From contig JALETQ010000037.1 of assembly GCA_022781445.1 (NCBI GenBank), forward strand, positions 1-46,830: DNA of 46,830 nt, in the 5' to 3' direction. This stretch comes from Prevotella sp. (GTDB lineage Bacteria; Bacteroidota; Bacteroidia; Bacteroidales; Bacteroidaceae). The notes beneath the pieces are model-generated. The model had not been told where the DNA came from, did not search any database, and worked only from the letters and a program-made list of their open reading frames with translations. The first letter of the stretch is position 1. Every line of letters begins with the position of its first letter. The position numbers were made by a program, and so were the translations under genes. This document shows positions 41,594 to 46,830 of this stretch, in pieces.

Positions 41594-43369
41594 ATGAAAA
41601 GACAAAGTTTACTTAAAATCACATTCCACACTTTCCTTGCCGGACTGTGCTCGATGGCGGCATTGCCCGCTCAAGCACAACAGCCCGACATACCGCCTAA
41701 GGTTGCCACCACTTTTGACTTTGAAGGGTTGGATGCCACCGATTTCGGAACCGACACGATTATGGTGAACGGCAAACGATGGCGTTTGCACAATGCCCGC
41801 GTGGCCAATGACTCCATTTACGGCATTCCTCAAGGTCGCTCTGCCATCCAAATCAAGGCTGGCATCGTTGATGACGAATACAGCAATCTCGAACTCCTGG
41901 ACGATGTTTATGGTAACACCATTTCATTCTCCTTCGTGCATTACGGTATGGATAAGGTCATCAACGACAACAAATGCTGGTATATCGAAGCCACTTTCGA
42001 TGGTGGAAACACATGGGCCATGCTGCAACCGGTGTTCGACAAACGAACCGAAGCTGTGTTACAGAATTACCTCGTTCCGGCAAAACCCGATGCACCCTAT
42101 CGCGTGAGATTCAGATTTGACGACAAGAACAACAACCAAGGTCGCGATTTCAGTGTCATGGTGGACAACATCCGCTTCATGGAAGGCAACGAATACTCTG
42201 TGCCTTGGCATGTCGTACCCGGCAACATCTTCAACGGCTTCGAGACAGCCGAATCGTTCATCGACTTCCCTGCCATCCTCAGCGGTGCTACTTATCGCTT
42301 CGGTCCGGCAGAATGGGGTGGTACGACCGCGGTTGAATTGCGCATCGACGACAAGGAACCGATTACCTACAACACCATGCCCGAGGGAATTCACCTCTCT
42401 GCCGATAACATTTCGGAAGGCAAACACCACCTTAATATCCGCTGGATCAATACGGTGGAAAACAAAGTTTGGGAGGATGCCATACCCACCGACCTCGACT
42501 TCTACGTTCGTCCTATCGAACCCATCAAGGGTATTGCAGCCCTGAAGAATGCCGAAGTGGGCAAATTTTATGAACTGACACCGGCCGACGGAAAAGATAT
42601 CATCGTGAACTGGACCAGCTCTGCACGTGCCCAGAAGTGGCTCTTCGATGGTGAAGCAGGTATCCTTTTGGACGACCCTCAGTACCTCGACCCCGTTGCA
42701 GGACTGCCTTTGCATCCCGTCCACATGAAGACCATCCGTGGTCGCTTGGTGAAAATGAGCAATAACCTCATGTTCAGACTTGACAGAAAAGCCGAGAGCG
42801 ACACCATCGCAGAAGAGAAATTCCTCTTCAAGAACTTTATGTGTGAAGATCTTTCGCTCATCACCAAGAATGCCGATGCTTACCACGGCTATCCTCTTTC
42901 GTTGGTCAATGTGGAGTTTGTTCCCAAAAACGGACTCGTAGACTGCCGTCCCAATGGGCTTATTGAGATTGTTGACAAGCAAGGAAACAAACTCATCATG
43001 CAAAACATTTACCCGGGACAGTTCTCGCAAGACCGCCTGCCCTCTGCCAAGAAGGTTGTCGTGTTCGGTACCTGCGGTTATAACATGAATGACGGAACAC
43101 CCACTTTCTTCCCCTTGTATGCTATTCCTTATGAAACAGATGGTGTGGAAGAACTCGGTGATACCTCCTTCGTTACCGTGCAGCATCAAGGTGAAACGCT
43201 CATCCTTTCGGCTCCTTCGGCTTTTGAAGGTACCATTTTCAACCTCGATGGCAGTACCGTATGGAAGGGCAACGTCAACGGAAGAACCGCCATCAGTCTG
43301 CCCCACGGTTTGTATATCCTCAAGACTGTCGATGGCAAGAATCGCAAAGAAATGAAATTCGTGCATTGA
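41594..43369 (+). CDS. Exported surface protein with type IX-like C-terminus
   Basis: The 591-residue protein starts MKRQSLLKITFHTFLAGLC and has a signal peptide ending near ALPAQAQ. The N-terminal domain (about 35-200) has a TFDFEGLDATDFGTD start and paired beta-strands ending in FSVMVDNIRFME, similar to carbohydrate-binding or jelly-roll modules often attached to peptidases or adhesins. The middle is unrecognised. The end (TIFNLDGSTVWKGNV, GLYILKT, KEMKFVH) is a type IX-like sorting domain. A TTG three codons upstream could also start the frame, but the ATG is preferred. Function unknown. Confidence 0.85.
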   Translation: MKRQSLLKITFHTFLAGLCSMAALPAQAQQPDIPPKVATTFDFEGLDATDFGTDTIMVNGKRWRLHNARVANDSIYGIPQGRSAIQIKAGIVDDEYSNLELLDDVYGNTISFSFVHYGMDKVINDNKCWYIEATFDGGNTWAMLQPVFDKRTEAVLQNYLVPAKPDAPYRVRFRFDDKNNNQGRDFSVMVDNIRFMEGNEYSVPWHVVPGNIFNGFETAESFIDFPAILSGATYRFGPAEWGGTTAVELRIDDKEPITYNTMPEGIHLSADNISEGKHHLNIRWINTVENKVWEDAIPTDLDFYVRPIEPIKGIAALKNAEVGKFYELTPADGKDIIVNWTSSARAQKWLFDGEAGILLDDPQYLDPVAGLPLHPVHMKTIRGRLVKMSNNLMFRLDRKAESDTIAEEKFLFKNFMCEDLSLITKNADAYHGYPLSLVNVEFVPKNGLVDCRPNGLIEIVDKQGNKLIMQNIYPGQFSQDRLPSAKKVVVFGTCGYNMNDGTPTFFPLYAIPYETDGVEELGDTSFVTVQHQGETLILSAPSAFEGTIFNLDGSTVWKGNVNGRTAISLPHGLYILKTVDGKNRKEMKFVH

Positions 43370-43502
43370 TGAAACGGCCGAAGTCGGCTTCTGCAGTCGA
43401 TGTACCTTTCCGCTGGATGCCTGCCGCATGAGTGACCGGCATAAGCGCGAAAAGAAACGACAACACCGACAGCCGATAATCGGCACGACATTCTATCATC
43501 TC

Positions 43503-43536
43503 AGAAAGCCCGGACTTACTTCGTTCGGGCTTTCTT
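43503..43536 (+). terminator. Terminator between the exported-protein gene and topB
   Basis: AGAAAGCCCG (43503-43512) pairs with CGGGCTTTCT (43526-43535) and the stem extends inward by two weaker pairs; TCATATTTG follows. It lies about 130 nt past the stop. The remaining 43537-43733 carries a TATCTTTG -7 box at 43595-43602 for topB. Confidence 0.8.
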
Positions 43537-43733
43537 CATATTTGCCCGGACACACAAACTTTGGCTCAAAACTCCGATTTTCGTTTTTAATCCCTATCTT
43601 TGCAGTCCTATAAGGTTTTCGATAGCGCGCCCGGTAGTTGTCCTTCAGCGCGAATCACTTATCCTATGAACATGAAACAACCTATCCGTCATCATATTTC
43701 ATCCGTTGCCGACTGCCGAAAGGAGGTGTGTCA

Positions 43734-45689
43734 GTGATTGTCTGCATTGCCGAGAAACCAAGCGTTGCCAAGGATATTGCCCGCATCTTGGGAGCCACTA
43801 CCGGCCGTAGCGGCTACATGGAGGGCAACAACTATCAGGTGACATGGACCTTCGGACATCTCTGCGAACTGAAAATGCCCGAGGACTATTCGCCCTATTG
43901 GAAGCAATGGTCGCTGGCAAGCCTGCCAATGATTCCGCCACGCTTCGGCATCCGCCTTAAAAACGATGACGGCATCAGGCGACAGTTTGCAGTCATCGAG
44001 AAACTCATGCAGCATGCCGAGATGGTCATCAACTGCGGGGATGCCGGGCAAGAGGGCGAACTCATCCAGCGATGGGTGATGCAGAAGGCTCAAGTGAAAT
44101 GTCCCGTCAAGCGTCTGTGGATTTCGTCCATGACCGACGAGGCGATTCAAGAGGGATTTGCCAACCTCAAAGATGAACAAGACTATAAGCATCTCTACTT
44201 GGCCGGATTGTCGAGAGCCATCGGTGATTGGTTGTTGGGTATGAATGCCACACGCCTTTACTCCATCAAATACGGCCAGAAGGGCAGGCCTCTGAGCATC
44301 GGAAGGGTGCAGACACCCACTTTGGCGATGATTGTGAACCGGCAAAAGGAGATCGACAGCTTCACGCCCGAGACCTATTGGGTGCTCTCCACCATCTATC
44401 GAGATGTGGTTTTCACCGCCACGCAGGGACGGTTTTCGTCGCGCGAAGAGGGCGAAAGGTCGTTCGACCTCATCCGCAACAACCCCTTTGCCGTCACTGC
44501 CGTCGAGAAAAAGAACGGCAAGGAGGCTCCACCGCAGCTCTACGACCTCACCTCGTTACAGGTAGATTGCAACAAACGTTTCGGCATGAGTGCCGAAATG
44601 ACACTCAATACTGTACAGACGCTCTACGAACGGAAGCTCACCACTTATCCACGCGTCGATACCCGCTACTTGAGCGACGACATTTATCCCAAGTGTCCGC
44701 CCATCATGAACGGACTTTTCACCGTCAGACGTCACGGTAACAGCGTATATGCGCCCCTCATCAAGCCTTTGGGAGGCAAGGCGTTGAAGAAGTCCAAAAA
44801 AGTGTTTGACTCTTCAAGGGTCACCGATCACCATGCCATCATTCCCACGGGCGTTGCCCCTCAGGGACTGAGTGACATGGAACAACACGTCTACGATTTG
44901 ATAGCCCGTCGCTTCATCGCCGTGTTCTACCCCGATTGTCAGTTTGCCACGACCACCATCATGGGAAAGGTGGAAACCCGAACGGAAGGGAAAGAGGAAG
45001 CCGGACAAGCCATCACGGACGACAAGCAGCCGTCTTTTGTTGAGTTCAAGGCGACAGGCAAGCGCATCACCGACCCGGGGTGGCGTGTCGTTGAGGCACA
45101 CCAGTACTCCTCGGCTACCGACGGCAACAAAGAAACGGGCACACAAGAGGAGAAGGAAATGCCTGTCTTCGTGAAGGGAGAAAGCGGCGATCACTGCCCC
45201 ACCTTGAGCGAAAAACAGACCACACCGCCCAAACCCTTTACCGAAGCAACGCTGTTGAGGGCGATGGAGACCGCCGGCAAGCTCGTCGATGACGAGGAAC
45301 TGCGTGCCGTGATGAAGGAAAACGGCATCGGCAGGCCATCCACGCGCGCCGCCATCATCGAAACGCTTTTCAAGCGAAACTATATCCGCAAGGAACGAAA
45401 GAACCTCGTTCCCACCCCGACGGGCATGGAACTCATCGGCATCATCCACACCGAACTGCTCAAAAGCTGCGAACTGACAGGCATTTGGGAAAAGAAACTG
45501 CGCGACATCGAACAACAGAAGTATGAGGCACAGACCTTCATCGACGAACTGAAAGTGCAGATACACGAAATCGTGGGACAGGTGCTGGCCGACAATTCGG
45601 GCACTCGCGTCTCTGTTCAGTCCGAAGAAACCAAGCTCGGGAAAAAGACTTCCAAGGGCAAGAACAACCCAGGGGCTACCACCACGTAG
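43734..45689 (+). CDS. topB: DNA topoisomerase III
   Basis: TopB is a type IA topoisomerase that relaxes negative supercoils and decatenates DNA through a tyrosine-DNA link. The 651-residue protein has the Toprim start VCIAEKPSVAKDIARILGA and INCGDAGQEGELIQRW, PLSIGRVQTPTLAMI, and the active-site tyrosine in LTTYPRVDTRYLS. The late GIGRPSTRAAIIETLFKRNYI segment is typical. No ATG fits: the open frame begins at 43638 inside non-family sequence, whereas GTG at 43734 follows a perfect AGGAGG (43721-43726) at 7 nt spacing, unusual in Bacteroidota, and gives the normal start (M)IVCIAEKPS. The C-terminal tail is lysine-rich and lies inside the terminator hairpin. Confidence 0.93.
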   Translation: MIVCIAEKPSVAKDIARILGATTGRSGYMEGNNYQVTWTFGHLCELKMPEDYSPYWKQWSLASLPMIPPRFGIRLKNDDGIRRQFAVIEKLMQHAEMVINCGDAGQEGELIQRWVMQKAQVKCPVKRLWISSMTDEAIQEGFANLKDEQDYKHLYLAGLSRAIGDWLLGMNATRLYSIKYGQKGRPLSIGRVQTPTLAMIVNRQKEIDSFTPETYWVLSTIYRDVVFTATQGRFSSREEGERSFDLIRNNPFAVTAVEKKNGKEAPPQLYDLTSLQVDCNKRFGMSAEMTLNTVQTLYERKLTTYPRVDTRYLSDDIYPKCPPIMNGLFTVRRHGNSVYAPLIKPLGGKALKKSKKVFDSSRVTDHHAIIPTGVAPQGLSDMEQHVYDLIARRFIAVFYPDCQFATTTIMGKVETRTEGKEEAGQAITDDKQPSFVEFKATGKRITDPGWRVVEAHQYSSATDGNKETGTQEEKEMPVFVKGESGDHCPTLSEKQTTPPKPFTEATLLRAMETAGKLVDDEELRAVMKENGIGRPSTRAAIIETLFKRNYIRKERKNLVPTPTGMELIGIIHTELLKSCELTGIWEKKLRDIEQQKYEAQTFIDELKVQIHEIVGQVLADNSGTRVSVQSEETKLGKKTSKGKNNPGATTT

Positions 45690-45710
45690 CCCCTTGGTTG
45701 TTCTTGCCCC
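45656..45710 (+). terminator. Very long hairpin spanning the topB stop codon
   Basis: Arms of 24 nt (45656-45679 and 45686-45709) pair with a single mismatch around a 6-nt loop. The topB stop TAG (45687-45689) lies in the right arm, so the last codons of topB form the left arm. No good T run follows, so it may act in mRNA stability as well as termination. Confidence 0.75.
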
Positions 45711-45826
45711 CTACTAAGAAAGTGTGTTCCACGGTGCAAAAAAAGAACCCAACGAAAGAAAAAAGGAAAGGTTGCGGAAGACGAGGAAACCAAAAGAGAC
45801 AGAAAGAAAGGCAGCCGGAGCAAGGG

Positions 45827-46429
45827 TCAGCGACCGAATGCCTCGATGCCAACAAAATCTTTCAACTCTTCGTAGATGCGTTGCACCGGAAGCCCCACCA
45901 CATTGAAATAGCTTCCCTTGATGCCGGTGACCCCCACATAACCTATCCACTCCTGAATGCCATACGAGCCGGCCTTGTCGAGAGGACGGTAGCGGTCGAC
46001 ATAATAATCAATTTCTTCGGTGGAGAGATGTCTGAAAGTCACTTCGGTCACAACCGAGAAACTGCGTTGGTCGGTACGGGTGGTCAAACACACCCCCGTC
46101 ACCACCCGATGGGTGCAGCCGCTCAGCAGGTGCAGCATGGCTCGGGCATCGTCGGTATGGCGAGGTTTGCCCAGCACGCGTTCGCCCAAAGCCACAATGG
46201 TATCGGCGGTGAGTATCACTTCATCGTCGGCCATACCCGGCAAATAGGCAGACGCTTTGGCCTTGGCAATGTGCAAAGGGATATCATCAATCGCCAAATC
46301 GGGTGGATAGGATTCGTCGATGCCGGCTATGACACGCACTTCAAAGGGCAGATCAAGTCCGCCCAGCAATTCTTTGCGTCGTGGCGAGTTGCTCGACAAA
46401 ATGAGTTTCAAAGGTCGCTTGCTTACCAT
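45827..46429 (-). CDS. Maf-family nucleoside triphosphate pyrophosphatase
   Basis: Maf proteins hydrolyse non-canonical or modified NTPs to NMP and pyrophosphate (dTTP/UTP or 7-methyl-GTP types). The 200-residue protein has SSNSPRRKELL (about 12-22), DESYPP, the catalytic ADTIVALGERVLGKP (about 74-88) and the late DKAGSYGIQE with GYFN-like GSYFNVVGLP. The SPRR and QE/IQEW pattern fits the dTTP/UTP (YhdE) subgroup, but this is inference. Its start overlaps the kdsC stop by 7 nt; the two are commonly paired in Bacteroidota. Confidence 0.92.
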   Translation of the reverse strand: MVSKRPLKLILSSNSPRRKELLGGLDLPFEVRVIAGIDESYPPDLAIDDIPLHIAKAKASAYLPGMADDEVILTADTIVALGERVLGKPRHTDDARAMLHLLSGCTHRVVTGVCLTTRTDQRSFSVVTEVTFRHLSTEEIDYYVDRYRPLDKAGSYGIQEWIGYVGVTGIKGSYFNVVGLPVQRIYEELKDFVGIEAFGR

Positions 46430-46830
46430 CCGAAGGCCTCCGCATCACTCATCCATTTACCTTGGGTACGCAACACCTGCTCGATGACATCCCGGCAGCA
46501 GCCCTCACCACCGTTGCGTCGGCTCACGTAGATGCTCGCTTCTTTCACTTCGGGACAGGCATCGGCCGGGCAGCAAGGGCAGCCGCAGCGTTTGAGGACT
46601 TCATAGTCGGGGATGTCGTCACCCATGAAAAGCACTTCCTCGTCGGTCAGCGCATAGGTTCGGAGAAACTGTTCGTAGGTTTGCAGTTTCACTTTGCATC
46701 CCAAGAAGATGTCCTCCACGCCGAGATACTCGTAGCGTTTGCGGATGTTCTCGGTGCGAGCCCCGCTGAGAATGACGATGCGCACACCTTTTTGTTGCGC
46801 CAGCCGGATGGCATAGCCGTCCTTGATGTT
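46423..46830 (-). CDS. kdsC: KDO-8-phosphate phosphatase, 3' part (cut by window edge)
   Basis: KdsC removes phosphate from 3-deoxy-D-manno-octulosonate 8-phosphate on the way to lipopolysaccharide core. The window holds the last 135 codons, starting NIKDGYAIRLAQQKGVRIVILSGA: motif II Ser/Thr region VILSGARTENIRKR, GVEDIFLGCKVKLQ with the motif III lysine, and motif IV FMGDDIPDYEVLKRCG. The N-terminal nucleophile DxD lies outside. This is the HAD C0-type phosphatase layout. A GTG at 46785 would start a shorter frame, but the upstream residues are clearly homologous, so the gene continues past the edge. Confidence 0.93.
   Translation of the reverse strand, partial: NIKDGYAIRLAQQKGVRIVILSGARTENIRKRYEYLGVEDIFLGCKVKLQTYEQFLRTYALTDEEVLFMGDDIPDYEVLKRCGCPCCPADACPEVKEASIYVSRRNGGEGCCRDVIEQVLRTQGKWMSDAEAFGW

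Noticed and set aside
42059..43486. A 475-codon minus-strand frame opposite the exported-protein gene at 41594
   Set aside because: The plus-strand frame has a signal peptide, promoter and sorting-type end; the antisense frame has none of these.

Overview
The window looks like a chromosomal segment of a Bacteroidota member, most likely Bacteroidales and Prevotella-like. Three things point there. Several genes are preceded by the Bacteroidota-type promoter TTTG-N19-20-TAnnTTTG (clear examples at 1495-1525, 13065-13095 and 29995-30026). An Rnf operon is headed by rseC. Several exported proteins end in the NLxGxRV...GKKVIxK type of C-terminus that is typical of this lineage. Placement below the order is inference.

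Layout. 1-1570: edge of an unknown minus-strand gene and a small exported protein. 1571-7072: a tight seven-gene operon rseC-rnfB-rnfC-rnfD-rnfG-rnfE-rnfA encoding the ion-pumping ferredoxin:NAD+ oxidoreductase, closed by a strong terminator. 7439-12913: galE, pheS (minus), a DUF4348-like lipoprotein, murB and a PhnP-like metallo-hydrolase. 12914-13654: a gene-free stretch with a candidate small RNA, copies of a dispersed repeat and a 22-bp periodic array. 13655-20219 (minus): PIF1-like helicase, class A penicillin-binding protein, ridA and serS. 20504-22857: glnS and a DedA protein. 22858-26247: an eroded accessory patch with a truncated HU-like gene, a small acidic peptide gene, a 5'-truncated surface-protein gene and an intact leucine-rich-repeat exported protein. 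26660-29907 (minus): ribBA, an LptF/LptG-type permease and a START-like protein. Then come tRNA-Met(CAT), a large exported protein, glutathione peroxidase, trxB, the fluoride channel gene crcB, a cation/proton antiporter, a LolD-type ATPase, an S1-domain protein, tcdA, a thioesterase, another exported protein, topB, maf and the 3' part of kdsC.

Most genes are housekeeping: envelope building (murB, PBP1A, Lpt and Lol components, kdsC), tRNA charging and modification (pheS, serS, glnS, tcdA), redox homeostasis (Rnf, GPx, TrxB) and flavin synthesis (RibBA, which supplies the FMN that Rnf needs).

The most unusual content is intergenic. A family of roughly 65-90 bp repeats with inverted ends (CCCAAATCGGTCATGAG type) occurs about ten times, always between genes, in both orientations and in several states of decay. 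One copy lies 15 bp from the broken end of a gene. Four separate short-period arrays are also present: two of the same 22-bp AAAAGG type, one 22-bp CTAAAGTATAAGTAGTG type and one 24-bp type. A consensus promoter followed within about 75 bp by a perfect terminator marks an orphan small RNA. No CRISPR array, transposase or phage gene was seen.
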